From Clostridia bacterium (lineage in GTDB: Bacteria; Bacillota; Clostridia; Christensenellales; DTU072), in the NCBI GenBank assembly GCA_028701415.1, contig JAQVQU010000001.1:1-64000 (forward strand): DNA of 64,000 nt, read 5' to 3'. The notes under the pieces are model-generated. The model had not been told where the DNA came from, made no database searches, and was given only the letters and a program-made list of their open reading frames with translations. How positions within the stretch are numbered: the stretch's first letter is position 1; every line of letters starts with the position of its first letter. This document shows positions 1 through 7,728 of this stretch, in pieces. Both the position numbers and the translations under genes were made by a program.

Positions 1-143
1 ATAAAGTTTATTAGTAATTCTGGAGAAATCCAACCCTTACTTAAGACCGTGGATTGGATGAAGGGAATCATTGCATATCCCCCACCGACAGTGAATAGAG
101 ATATCTTTAAAAAACTGAGGAAAAGATCTAAATAAATGTTCAT
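1..143 (-). CDS. chromate transporter family protein, 3' end missing
   Basis: This is the N-terminal 47 residues of a second ChrA-family membrane protein; the rest lies beyond the window start. From ATG at 143-141 it reads MNIYLDLFLSFLKISLF followed by VGGGYAMIP, the same glycine-rich motif as in the neighbour at 140-790. Its ATG overlaps the neighbour's TGA (ATGA, 140-143), so the two are translationally coupled. Paired half-size ChrA proteins are known to act together as an antiparallel transporter, which is the likely arrangement here. The true substrate is uncertain, since the family name comes from a few chromate-resistance members. Confidence 0.85.
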   Translation of the reverse strand, partial: MNIYLDLFLSFLKISLFTVGGGYAMIPFIQSTVLSKGWISPELLINF

Positions 144-790
144 TTTTTCTCCAGATCATTTTTATTTTTGAGATCATCAGATTTATCGTTTGGGGTCAAA
201 ACTTTTTTTGCTCTTTTATTGATAAAAGATTCCAGGAAAGTGTAAATAATCCCAAATATAATTGTTCCGAGAATTATGAAAATATTATCAAAAGAAATAA
301 TATGAAAAACAGATAAAAGTCCTAGTGTCAAGCTTAAAAAGAAAACAGCATAAACCGCAGGCCTTTTTTCGTTTTTTAAGAACTTTCCTAAGTTAATTAC
401 GGCATTAAGTATTAATGCGGCTACTCCAGCCCTCATTCCAAGGAAAGCCCACTTTACATATGGATTTTCAAAATACTTTGTTAGCGTTGAAGAAATTAAA
501 GTTATAATAACTATTGGGGGCAACATTACCGAAATTGATGCCACAAATGCCCCAAGGAATCCAGCGACCTTTGCCCCAACGTAGGTGGCTGAATTTAAAG
601 CTATAGGTCCTGGCGTACTTTCAGCAATTGCTATAATGTCCAACATTTCTTCGGAAGTTAGCCATTTTCTTTTGATTGTCGCTTCTCTTTCAATGATTGA
701 TATCATTGCATAACCCCCACCAAAAGTAAGCGCCCCAATTTTTAGAAAAGTAAGAGCTAAAATTATTAGATTTTTAAAGCTTAATTTCAT
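140..790 (-). CDS. chromate transporter family protein (half-size ChrA)
   Basis: A 216-residue polytopic membrane protein of the short-chain chromate ion transporter family. The N-terminal motif FGGGYAMI (about residues 23-30) and the ESTPGPIALN stretch (about 57-66) are family hallmarks, followed by several hydrophobic segments and a charged cytoplasmic tail rich in Lys and Asp. The length matches a single ChrA half. It overlaps the next half-size gene by four bases. Short ChrA pairs are common in clostridia without chromate exposure, so an inorganic anion or unknown physiological substrate is possible. Confidence 0.88.
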   Translation of the reverse strand: MKLSFKNLIILALTFLKIGALTFGGGYAMISIIEREATIKRKWLTSEEMLDIIAIAESTPGPIALNSATYVGAKVAGFLGAFVASISVMLPPIVIITLISSTLTKYFENPYVKWAFLGMRAGVAALILNAVINLGKFLKNEKRPAVYAVFFLSLTLGLLSVFHIISFDNIFIILGTIIFGIIYTFLESFINKRAKKVLTPNDKSDDLKNKNDLEKK

Positions 791-810
791 TTTTATGTTC
801 CATTTTACCT

Positions 811-1596
811 TTATTCTTTTTTAAAAGAATTCTCTTTATTGGATTTATCTTCACGGAATATGGACGCTCTGTCAGGATTCATAATTGCAGAAAAGATACT
901 GTCTCTTGCATTTGGAAGAGTGTAAGAAATTTCCTTTAAAAGTAGCTTTATTTCTTCTCTCTTTGTTTTTTTGTTTATCGGACAAGCACTTTCAACTAAT
1001 GGAAGTTGTAGATAATTTGAAACAAACAAAATATCTGCTTCTTCCACATATAATAGTGGCCTAATTACAGTGATTTCAGATCTATCCATATACGTAACGG
1101 GTTGGTATGTATTTAGTCGGTTTTCATAAAACAAAGACATTAGAAAAGTGTCCACCAAATCTTCCTTATGATGGCCTAAGGCAAGAATATTAGCTCCGAT
1201 TTCCCTACATTTATTTGCAAGGGCTCCTCTTCTCATGTTTGAACATAGACTACAGGGATTTTTTTCTTCCCTTGAAGAAAAAACGATGGACGAAATAGAG
1301 GTTGTTTCTAAGAAAAAATTAATTCTGTTATCAGTGCAGAATTTTTCTATTGATGAATAATAATCTGGCGAGGTTCCGGAAAAACCCATATCAACAGTAA
1401 TAGCGGAAAGATTGAAATCGTAGATGCCGTATTTTTTCAATTCATTAAGTGCATTTAGCAGGGTGATGCTATCTTTTCCCCCTGAAACACCCACGGCAAT
1501 ATGATCTCCAGTTTTTAGCATAGAGAAATCCTCTATCGCTTTTCTAACGCCCCCGAGTATATGTTTCAGAGTTCTTTTTAATTTTGAGCTTTCCAT
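811..1596 (-). CDS. TtcA-family tRNA thiolation protein
   Basis: A 261-residue PP-loop ATPase of the TtcA family, which thiolates a cytidine in tRNA using ATP and an iron-sulfur cluster. The PP-loop SGGKDS lies at residues 38-43. The three cysteines that bind the cluster in TtcA are present: C115 and C118 in CSLC, and C205 in SACPIN. The GHHKEDLVDT motif (141-150) is also typical. It ends 20 bases before the chromate transporter gene and may be cotranscribed with it, though no functional link is evident. Clostridial members often carry several such paralogues, so the exact tRNA target is not certain. Confidence 0.85.
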   Translation of the reverse strand: MESSKLKRTLKHILGGVRKAIEDFSMLKTGDHIAVGVSGGKDSITLLNALNELKKYGIYDFNLSAITVDMGFSGTSPDYYSSIEKFCTDNRINFFLETTSISSIVFSSREEKNPCSLCSNMRRGALANKCREIGANILALGHHKEDLVDTFLMSLFYENRLNTYQPVTYMDRSEITVIRPLLYVEEADILFVSNYLQLPLVESACPINKKTKREEIKLLLKEISYTLPNARDSIFSAIMNPDRASIFREDKSNKENSFKKE

Positions 1597-1640
1597 TATT
1601 AATCCATTACTTTATCTACGTTATGCATATTAAACGATAT

Positions 1641-1670
1641 AAAAACAGGGCTGTCAAATGACAACCCTGT
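1641..1670 (-). terminator. rho-independent terminator after tRNA-Gln
   Basis: Read on the minus strand, an 11-base-pair stem (ACAGGGTTGTC with GACAGCCCTGT, allowing one G-U pair) closes a four-base loop and runs into a T tract. It follows the CCA end of the tRNA by one base. Confidence 0.9.
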
Positions 1671-1744
1671 TGGCAGGAGCAGTAAGAATCGAACTTACAT
1701 CAAAGGGGTCAGAGTCCTTTGTGCTACCATTGCACCATGCTCCA
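1671..1744 (-). tRNA. tRNA-Gln (CUG anticodon)
   Basis: The minus strand folds as a tRNA with encoded CCA (1671-1673). Acceptor TGGAGCA pairs with TGCTCC, leaving a U1-U72 mismatch; D stem GTGC/GCAC; anticodon stem AAGGA/CCCTT around loop CTCTGAC with anticodon CTG at 1710-1712; T stem GTAAG/CTTAC with loop TTCGATT. U8 is in place and the discriminator is G, as in glutamine tRNAs. Base pair 31-39 is an A-C mismatch. It starts seven bases after the stop of the DUF1858 gene, so both are probably on one transcript ended at 1641-1670. Confidence 0.93.
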
Positions 1745-1751
1745 CCGTTGA

Positions 1752-1958
1752 CTATTTTTTATTGCAAGCTTCATTTAAAGCCTTTAGCATTTCCTCTTCA
1801 TCTATATTGTGTGCTGCTGCCGCTTCTCCCACGGTTTCATTGTTTGCAAGTATGCATCCTAAACAGTGCATACCAAAGCCGTACAGAACCTCCGCCATTG
1901 CTTGAGTGTTACCCATTTTTAAGGCGTCCATTAGTAAAGTATCTTTTGTAATTTTCAT
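1752..1958 (-). CDS. DUF1858 domain protein
   Basis: A small 68-residue soluble protein made almost entirely of the DUF1858 domain, found alone or fused to redox proteins in anaerobes. The conserved paired cysteines are C32 and C35 in HCLGC. The start is taken at ATG 1958-1956 because GGAGG sits five bases upstream; an in-frame TTG four codons earlier overlaps that ribosome-binding site and is unlikely. The CxxC pair suggests a redox or metal role, but the biochemical function is not established. tRNA-Gln follows directly. Confidence 0.85.
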   Translation of the reverse strand: MKITKDTLLMDALKMGNTQAMAEVLYGFGMHCLGCILANNETVGEAAAAHNIDEEEMLKALNEACNKK

Positions 1959-2036
1959 TTTTTCCTCCAATTAATTATGGTATTCGTAGTATATAACATG
2001 TGTACTTTAATTGACAACCATTTTTCCATCAAACAA

Positions 2037-2993
2037 CTACGTGAATAGGGTCAAAGCTGTAGGTATTGTTATTATGGAAATTAAAGTAGAAATAATAACC
2101 ATTTTTGCGGGCAATTTTGTCGGTTTTCCTAATCTTGAGCAAAACATCATAATATTGTTTGCAGAAGGGACTGCTGCTATAGTGATTAAATTTACTTTTA
2201 AAGGTGACATATCATAAAATAATGAGATAAGCAGAATTAAACAGAAAGCTAGAATTGGGGAGATAATTAAACGGATAAAGGAAGAAATATAAGGTTTTAT
2301 GTCAGTAAAAAGCTCTTTAAAATTCATGTCTGATAATTCAATCCCCACAAGGGTCATTGCCAGTGGCCCAACCATAGTGGAGAAAAATTCGATGGAATTA
2401 TGAAGTCCTGTCAAAGGGTATTTTACAAAATTTATATTGAAAAGGTATAAAGGCAAAACAATAAGAAATGACAAAGTAGCAGGGTTTAAAAAAGCTTTTT
2501 TTATGTTCATCGTTTTTTTGTCTCCGGTAAGAACATATACGCCAAAGGTCCATGAAACAAGGTTAAACGCTGTAATGCCTGCTGTCGCGTATAATAAAAC
2601 CAAAGGATTCCCTGGAAACAATAGTTGAAGGAAGGGGATTGCCATATATCCAGCATTCCCAAAAGCGCCTGCGTAAGAGACCATTCTTTTTTCATCAGAG
2701 TCAACTTTTTTCAGAAGTAAATAGGAGATAAATTTCCCAATGAAGGCTAAAGAAATAATTAAGATTGAAACAAAGATAAAAACAACAACTAAATTAATGA
2801 CAACGGAGGGATCGTAGTTTTGTTTAAGAAAAGAATTGATTGTAACAAAAGGGGTGCATACATATAGTAAAAGAACGGAAATAAAAGATACCGCCTGTTC
2901 TTTAACAATCATATGTCTCTTAGCTATAATAAAACCTGGAATAGCCATAAATAAGAGCAATGCAACGCTTTCGAAACTAGCTTTAAATAACAT
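2037..2993 (-). CDS. AEC family transporter (auxin efflux carrier/malate permease type)
   Basis: A 318-residue integral membrane protein with about ten hydrophobic segments arranged as two five-helix halves, the pattern of the auxin efflux carrier family. The glycine/asparagine-rich AGAFGNAGYMAIP stretch (about residues 107-119) and the late PSANNIMMF segment match the helix breaks seen in both halves of the fold. Bacterial members move organic acids such as malate; the substrate cannot be told here. Its ATG overlaps the stop of the upstream gene (TAATG at 2991-2995), which implies translational coupling with the unknown protein at 2993-3730. Confidence 0.88.
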   Translation of the reverse strand: MLFKASFESVALLLFMAIPGFIIAKRHMIVKEQAVSFISVLLLYVCTPFVTINSFLKQNYDPSVVINLVVVFIFVSILIISLAFIGKFISYLLLKKVDSDEKRMVSYAGAFGNAGYMAIPFLQLLFPGNPLVLLYATAGITAFNLVSWTFGVYVLTGDKKTMNIKKAFLNPATLSFLIVLPLYLFNINFVKYPLTGLHNSIEFFSTMVGPLAMTLVGIELSDMNFKELFTDIKPYISSFIRLIISPILAFCLILLISLFYDMSPLKVNLITIAAVPSANNIMMFCSRLGKPTKLPAKMVIISTLISIITIPTALTLFT

Positions 2994-3730
2994 TATTTTA
3001 TAACTCCAAATTTTTCTAAAAGAAGTTGCAACTCTTTAATCTCCCGTAGGCAATTATTAGTCTTGATGAGAGTATGATATAGTCCAATCCACATGGCATC
3101 CAATATAATTGGGTCATCATTATCTATTACGTGAAGAAATCCTTTAAGAAGCTTCAAACAATCATTTCTTAGCGTTTCAGAAATAAAATTGTCTCCAATA
3201 ACCGAGTCAATCATTAAATTTATCCAATAAGAACATTCATCTTTTGTTTTGTCCGGAATAGATGAAGTAATAGTGGGTTCAGGAGCTGATACTTCGCTAC
3301 TAGGATTAATAGCTACGCCTAGATATAAATTTTTAAAACTAATCTCAAGAGGTCTAATAATACAGTCGCAAAATTTAACATAAGAGTCGTGAGGTTTGAC
3401 ACCTGGGAAGAAATTATTTATAAAATCAGTGGGAGAAATATTGGATTTATCAAACTCGAAGAGCAACCCAACGATTAAGGAAACTATTTGAATGTCTGAT
3501 TTAGGAAGGGAGAATCTTGCTTCGTTGGAATTATTGTGAAAAAGAGCCTTTTTGTATTCTGATCTAAACGGAGCGGTTCTAGCACATTCTCCTATTATGG
3601 AAAAATAATCAGGCCTAGAGACTAATATGTTGAGTATGTTTGAAATTGGTTTTTCTATTAGTATTAGACGAGAAGAAAAAAATAAATTAATTGATTCTTG
3701 AAACATCACAAGGTCTTTATTCATTTCCAT
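2993..3730 (-). CDS. conserved-looking hypothetical protein coupled to AEC transporter
   Basis: A 245-residue protein I do not recognise. It has no signal peptide, no clear transmembrane segment and no metal motif; it looks all-alpha, with helical N-terminal and C-terminal halves joined by a proline/serine-rich linker near residues 148-165. The start ATG at 3730 has AGAGG seven bases upstream. The stop overlaps the start of the AEC permease, so stoichiometric production with that membrane protein is likely. A regulatory or accessory role for transport is inference from position only. Confidence 0.7.
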   Translation of the reverse strand: MEMNKDLVMFQESINLFFSSRLILIEKPISNILNILVSRPDYFSIIGECARTAPFRSEYKKALFHNNSNEARFSLPKSDIQIVSLIVGLLFEFDKSNISPTDFINNFFPGVKPHDSYVKFCDCIIRPLEISFKNLYLGVAINPSSEVSAPEPTITSSIPDKTKDECSYWINLMIDSVIGDNFISETLRNDCLKLLKGFLHVIDNDDPIILDAMWIGLYHTLIKTNNCLREIKELQLLLEKFGVIK

Positions 3731-3786
3731 TATCGAACCTCTTATCTATTGATTGATAAATAATAACACACAATTTTTCAAATGTC

Positions 3787-3815
3787 TTGCAATTAGATTT
3801 TTTACATTGTATAAT
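3787..3815 (+). promoter_or_regulatory. sigma-A type promoter for the Crp/Fnr gene
   Basis: TTGCAA (3787-3792) and TATAAT (3810-3815) are separated by 17 bases, about 50 bases before the ATG at 3867. The region lies between divergent genes. Confidence 0.75.
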
Positions 3816-3866
3816 TAACTAAATTTTGTTGCCTAGGATACATCTTTTTTTAGGGGATTTTTTTGG

Positions 3867-4559
3867 ATGAATATTATTAAATTAATAAAAAAGAATGAGC
3901 TTTTCAAGAACTTTGACGATAAGGAAATTAACTCCATATTCGATTGTTTAAAGGGTAGAATCCTTAAATGCTCCAGAGGTAAAATTCTTTGTGAACAAGG
4001 AGCTTTGGTTGAAGAAATAGGCATTATTCTAGAAGGATCTGCAGTTAAATTTATCACAAAAGCTAATGGCTCAAAGGAAGTTGAGGAAATATTAAACGCA
4101 GGAGATATGTTCGGTGAGATAGATGGATACAGCGTTGAAAGAAATTCTAGATTTTCTATAGTTGCTGCAGAAGATGCTACTGTTTTATATATCACTGTAT
4201 CAACAATAGTAAAACAGTGTGAAAAGACTTGTTCCTTCCATCAAAAATTACTTGAGAACACTTTAGAATACATGGCAAAAAAGATTCTTGGCATGCGAAA
4301 GGATGCCGAATATTTATCTATAAAGAGTATGCGCCTTAAAATCGCCAAATTAATATACGAAAAGTACTTGGAACAAGGAACTACAAATGTTTCTTTGGGA
4401 ATTAATCGTAATGAAATGGCAGAGTATTTAAATGTCTCTAGGCCATCGATGTCCCGTGAGATGATAAAAATGAGAGAGGAAGGCATGTTTGATTTCTGGA
4501 AGGACAAGATCACGATTAAGAACTTAGACGCTCTTGTTGCTATAGTAAACGCAAAATGA
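3867..4559 (+). CDS. Crp/Fnr family transcriptional regulator
   Basis: A 230-residue regulator with an N-terminal cyclic-nucleotide-binding-like beta barrel (about residues 10-130; note GDMFGEIDGYS), a long dimerisation helix, and a C-terminal winged helix-turn-helix (about 170-225) containing NRNEMAEYLNVSRPSMSREM, the DNA-recognition unit. The Fnr N-terminal cysteine cluster is not evident; two cysteines lie at about 113 and 117, near the start of the dimer helix. The ligand is therefore unknown. Its TGA overlaps the ATG of the downstream hydrolase (ATGA, 4556-4559), so the two are made together. Confidence 0.9.
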   Translation: MNIIKLIKKNELFKNFDDKEINSIFDCLKGRILKCSRGKILCEQGALVEEIGIILEGSAVKFITKANGSKEVEEILNAGDMFGEIDGYSVERNSRFSIVAAEDATVLYITVSTIVKQCEKTCSFHQKLLENTLEYMAKKILGMRKDAEYLSIKSMRLKIAKLIYEKYLEQGTTNVSLGINRNEMAEYLNVSRPSMSREMIKMREEGMFDFWKDKITIKNLDALVAIVNAK

Positions 4560-5479
4560 GACCTGAAATTGCAGTTTTTATATATATTTTATCAGGGATA
4601 ATTGCTTTTTTTCTAGTTTGTTTATTATCATTTTTCCTGATTGTTTTTCATTATTTAAAAATGCTAGTTCACCCCCAAAAAAGAACTTTTGAAGAACTCA
4701 TTGAATATGAAGTTAAAGAAAAGAACTTTAACCGAAAATGGCTAGAAATACCTTTCTTAGAGATGAGAACAACCTCTGTATATGGTTACAATTTATTTGG
4801 ACGTTTTTACCAGAAAAAAAATCATAATTCTTCCAAAATAATGCTATCTCTACATGGGCATAATTCCTGCTCTGTTTCTCAAATGAAATATCTTGATATG
4901 TTTTTTGAAGGCGGATTTAATGTTTTTATTCCAGACCATAGATATAGTGGTTTCAGCGAGGGGCCCTCAGTAACCTTTGGCATAAAAGAAAAGACAGATG
5001 TCATAACTTGGATGGATGTTCTTCAAGAGAAATATCCTGAGGCTGAGTTTTATGTTTTTGGAGAAAGTATGGGTGCTGCTACTGGAATCATGGTATCGGC
5101 TGAGGATAAAAGAGTGAAAAAATTAGTGGAATATTGCGGTTTTGCAAATATACCTACTTTGATGAAACAACATATAAAAAATGATTTTTTAATTTATAAA
5201 TTATTTTGGCCTGCGATGAGGTTGCTATGTAAAATTATTTACAGATTTGATTTAGGCAAAAGCGATCCACTAGGTGCTATAGAAAAAATTGGTGTTCCAG
5301 TATTGATAATGCACAGTAAAGCAGATAGTGTTGTAGGGTATGAGAACGCAATGTTATTGAAAAATGCTAAGATGGAAGCTGACTTTGTTTCTTTTTCCGA
5401 TAGTATTCATGCTAGATCTATGGTTAAATATCCCGAGGAGTTTAAAGGAGCTGTACTGGAATTTCTTTCAAGGGATTAG
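4556..5479 (+). CDS. membrane-anchored alpha/beta hydrolase
   Basis: A 307-residue serine hydrolase-like protein. Residues about 5-36 form a hydrophobic N-terminal anchor. The alpha/beta hydrolase core follows: oxyanion region LSLHGHNSC (98-106), nucleophile elbow GESMG with Ser171, a late acidic site in SKADSVVGYE and a histidine in DSIHARS near the C-terminus, giving a plausible triad. It resembles the BAAT/BD-FAE-like hydrolases common in clostridia. The substrate is unknown. It is coupled to the Crp/Fnr gene by a four-base overlap, which suggests it is part of the same response. Confidence 0.85.
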   Translation: MRPEIAVFIYILSGIIAFFLVCLLSFFLIVFHYLKMLVHPQKRTFEELIEYEVKEKNFNRKWLEIPFLEMRTTSVYGYNLFGRFYQKKNHNSSKIMLSLHGHNSCSVSQMKYLDMFFEGGFNVFIPDHRYSGFSEGPSVTFGIKEKTDVITWMDVLQEKYPEAEFYVFGESMGAATGIMVSAEDKRVKKLVEYCGFANIPTLMKQHIKNDFLIYKLFWPAMRLLCKIIYRFDLGKSDPLGAIEKIGVPVLIMHSKADSVVGYENAMLLKNAKMEADFVSFSDSIHARSMVKYPEEFKGAVLEFLSRD

Positions 5480-5810
5480 AGGACCTAATTTTTGATAGAA
5501 TATGTGTTTGAGAAGTATAGTGGTTTAGTTTTTGCAAATCCACAATATGAAGTATAAACTATAAAATTAAATGAAAAAAATTAGAAAACTAATATTTTTT
5601 TGTTTGACAAGGGTAATTCTAATTGATATTATATGTCAGTTGCGTAAAAACGCCAGATTTAACTATTGAATATTGCATTCCGTTTGAGTGTTAATTCCGT
5701 GTAAGAGAATAGTTAACATATTTAGGGCTGAGAAGCCTTTTATTTAGAAGGCAGTTTGACACACACGGACTAGTGTATAATAAATTGATTAATTTCAGGA
5801 GGAGACAATC
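5480..5810 (+). promoter_or_regulatory. intergenic region: S10 operon promoter and structured leader
   Basis: This 331-base gap has no gene. After the hydrolase stop only a weak imperfect hairpin (5516-5563) without a T run is seen. A consensus promoter at 5604-5632 starts a leader of about 170 bases with several possible stems: GCGT/ACGC (5642-5653), TTAACTATT/AATAGTTAA (5659-5667 with 5708-5716), GCCTT/AAGGC (5735-5752), and TCCGTGT/ACACGGA (5696-5702 with 5763-5769). The strong Shine-Dalgarno for rpsJ is at 5797-5804. Confidence 0.65.
5604..5632 (+). promoter_or_regulatory. main promoter of the S10-spc-alpha superoperon
   Basis: TTGACA (5604-5609), 17-base spacer, TATTAT (5627-5632). This is the closest match to consensus upstream of rpsJ and would start RNA near 5639. 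Confidence 0.8.
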
Positions 5811-6119
5811 ATGGCAGGTCAAAAGATCAGGATTAAGTTGAAAGCTTATGACCACAATTTAATTGATGCATCATGCGAGAAAATTGTAGTGGCTGCAAAG
5901 GAAACTGGGGCAAGCGTGTCTGGCCCGATTCCGTTGCCAACACAAAAAGAAATAGTCACTATTCTTAGATCGCCCCATAAGCACAAAGATAGTAGAGAAC
6001 AATTTGAATTACGCACTCACAAGCGCGTAATCGATATATATAACAGCACATCAAAAACGGTTCAACAATTAATGAAAATGGACCTTCCCGGTGGCGTTGA
6101 TATCCAAATCAAATTATAA
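5811..6119 (+). CDS. rpsJ: 30S ribosomal protein S10
   Basis: A 102-residue S10, full length for the family. The N-terminal IRIKLKAYDHNLID and the central loop with HKHKDSREQFE identify it. S10 sits in the head of the small subunit and also works as NusE in antitermination. It is the first gene of the superoperon, with AGGAGGAG seven bases upstream of ATG. Twelve bases separate it from rplC. Confidence 0.98.
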   Translation: MAGQKIRIKLKAYDHNLIDASCEKIVVAAKETGASVSGPIPLPTQKEIVTILRSPHKHKDSREQFELRTHKRVIDIYNSTSKTVQQLMKMDLPGGVDIQIKL

Positions 6120-6131
6120 AGGAGGCTCATT

Positions 6132-6785
6132 ATGCAAAAGGCAATCATTGGAAAAAAGCTTGGCATGAGCCAAATATTTACTGCTGATGGCACGATTATT
6201 CCAGTATCTGTTATTCTTGCGGGACCCTGCACAGTTGTACAGGTTAAAACTGCAGAAAAAGATGGTTATTCTGCCGTAAAAGTTGGATTTGAAGAAGTTG
6301 CACCTGAAAAATTGAATAAACCTAATGCGGGACAGTTTAAAAAATCAAATTTAACAGCCAACAAGGTTTTGAGAGAATTGAAGTTGGACAATAGCGCTGA
6401 TTATTCCGTAGGTGACAAAATTGGATGTTCTCTATTTTCCGTTGGTGATCATGTTGATGTGACTGGGAATACAAGAGGAAGAGGATTTACAGGAACTATC
6501 CAGAGATGGGGGACCCACAGGGGCCCTATGGCACATGGCTCCGGATATCATAGGGGAGTAGGATCTCTTTCCGCTAATAGTAGTCCTTCTAGAGTTTTTA
6601 AAAACAAAAAAATGCCTGGTCAATACGGGAACGAAAAGGTAACTATACAAAACCTGGAAGTGGTAAGAGTTGATGAAGCAAGAAACGTATTGTTGATTTC
6701 GGGTGGAATACCAGGACCTAAAGGTTCCATAGTTTCCGTGAAATCTTCGTGCAAGTCTTCTTCCGGCTCGAGATGGATTAAATAA
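6132..6785 (+). CDS. rplC: 50S ribosomal protein L3
   Basis: A 217-residue L3. The N-terminal GKKLGMSQIF and the long central extension GTIQRWGTHRGPMAHGSG (about residues 130-148), which reaches towards the peptidyl transferase centre, are conserved. L3 binds near the 3' end of 23S rRNA and is an early assembly protein. It lies between rpsJ and rplD as in other Bacillota, with a GGAGG site nine bases before ATG. Confidence 0.98.
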   Translation: MQKAIIGKKLGMSQIFTADGTIIPVSVILAGPCTVVQVKTAEKDGYSAVKVGFEEVAPEKLNKPNAGQFKKSNLTANKVLRELKLDNSADYSVGDKIGCSLFSVGDHVDVTGNTRGRGFTGTIQRWGTHRGPMAHGSGYHRGVGSLSANSSPSRVFKNKKMPGQYGNEKVTIQNLEVVRVDEARNVLLISGGIPGPKGSIVSVKSSCKSSSGSRWIK

Positions 6786-6802
6786 TAGCGAGGAGTAGAG
6801 TC

Positions 6803-7423
6803 ATGATAAATTTTAAATTAATGGACACAAAGGGAAATGAATCTGGAAATATTGAATTAAACGAAAATGTTTTCAATCAACCTTACAATGAGGCTCTCAT
6901 TCATCAAGTAGTAGTTGCACAACTTGCAAACAAAAGGCAGGGAACCAAGTGTTCTTTAACTCGTGCTGAGGTTCGTGGGGGTGGAGCTAAGCCTTGGAGA
7001 CAAAAGGGTACTGGGAGAGCTAGACAAGGGAGCATCAGATCCCCTCAATGGTATCATGGTGGAGTTGTATTTGCTCCGAAGCCAAGAGATTTTTCTAAAA
7101 AAATTAATGTAAAAATGAAGTCAGCCGCTTTTTGTAGTGCTATAAGCCAAAAATTAAGAGATGGGAATGTAATTATTCTTGATGAATTGGAAATAAGTGA
7201 GCCTAAGACAAAATTGATGGCGGAGATATTAAAAAATATCGGAGTAGAAAAAACAGCTCTTATGGTTATGCAAGATAATAAAAATGTATTAAGAGCGGGT
7301 AGAAATATAGAAGGTATAAGTATGATTAACGTAAATACAATAAACGTTTACGATATTTTACGCTTTCAAAAACTAGTCTTGACCGCTGAAGCCGTTAAGT
7401 CTATCACGGAGGTTTACGCATAA
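6803..7423 (+). CDS. rplD: 50S ribosomal protein L4
   Basis: A 206-residue L4. The extended exit-tunnel loop is visible as EVRGGGAKPWRQKGTGRARQ (about residues 52-71), the region where macrolide-resistance changes occur in other species. L4 often represses its own operon in gamma-proteobacteria; whether the leader at 5639-5810 responds to it is not known. Its TAA overlaps the ATG of rplW (TAATG at 7421-7425). Confidence 0.97.
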   Translation: MINFKLMDTKGNESGNIELNENVFNQPYNEALIHQVVVAQLANKRQGTKCSLTRAEVRGGGAKPWRQKGTGRARQGSIRSPQWYHGGVVFAPKPRDFSKKINVKMKSAAFCSAISQKLRDGNVIILDELEISEPKTKLMAEILKNIGVEKTALMVMQDNKNVLRAGRNIEGISMINVNTINVYDILRFQKLVLTAEAVKSITEVYA

Positions 7424-7713
7424 TGAATTCATACGATATTATTGTTAAGCCTATTTTGTCTGAAAAAAGTAATGCAGGAATTCCAAACAAAGTATATACT
7501 TTCGAAGTTTCCGAATCAGCAACTAAAACTCAGATTAAGATGGCGGTAGAAGAGATTTTTAGTGTTAAAGTAATTAAGGTTAATACCGTAAACTACGATG
7601 GCAAAGTTAAGAGGAGAGGTCGTACTTCTGGTAGGACTCCTTCTTACAAAAAAGCATACGTAACATTGAGTGTTGATAGTAAACCTATAGAATTACTTGA
7701 GAATTTGGCGTAA
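7423..7713 (+). CDS. rplW: 50S ribosomal protein L23
   Basis: A 96-residue L23, normal length. The opening YDIIVKPILSEKS and the RRGRTSGRTPSYKKAYVTL loop are typical. L23 lines the tunnel exit and is the docking site for trigger factor and signal recognition particle. Translation is coupled to rplD by a one-base overlap. Confidence 0.97.
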   Translation: MNSYDIIVKPILSEKSNAGIPNKVYTFEVSESATKTQIKMAVEEIFSVKVIKVNTVNYDGKVKRRGRTSGRTPSYKKAYVTLSVDSKPIELLENLA

Positions 7714-7728
7714 TAGGAGGCAGAATCG

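Noticed and set aside
1658..1951. Plus-strand open reading frame across the tRNA-Gln region
   Set aside because: It runs through the tRNA and antisense to the DUF1858 gene, has no ribosome-binding site and an implausible composition.
5756..5781. TTGACA and TATAAT just before rpsJ as a second promoter
   Set aside because: The spacer is only 14 bases, too short for a normal sigma-A promoter; the 17-base promoter at 5604-5632 is better. The ACACGGA overlapping it may serve RNA structure instead.
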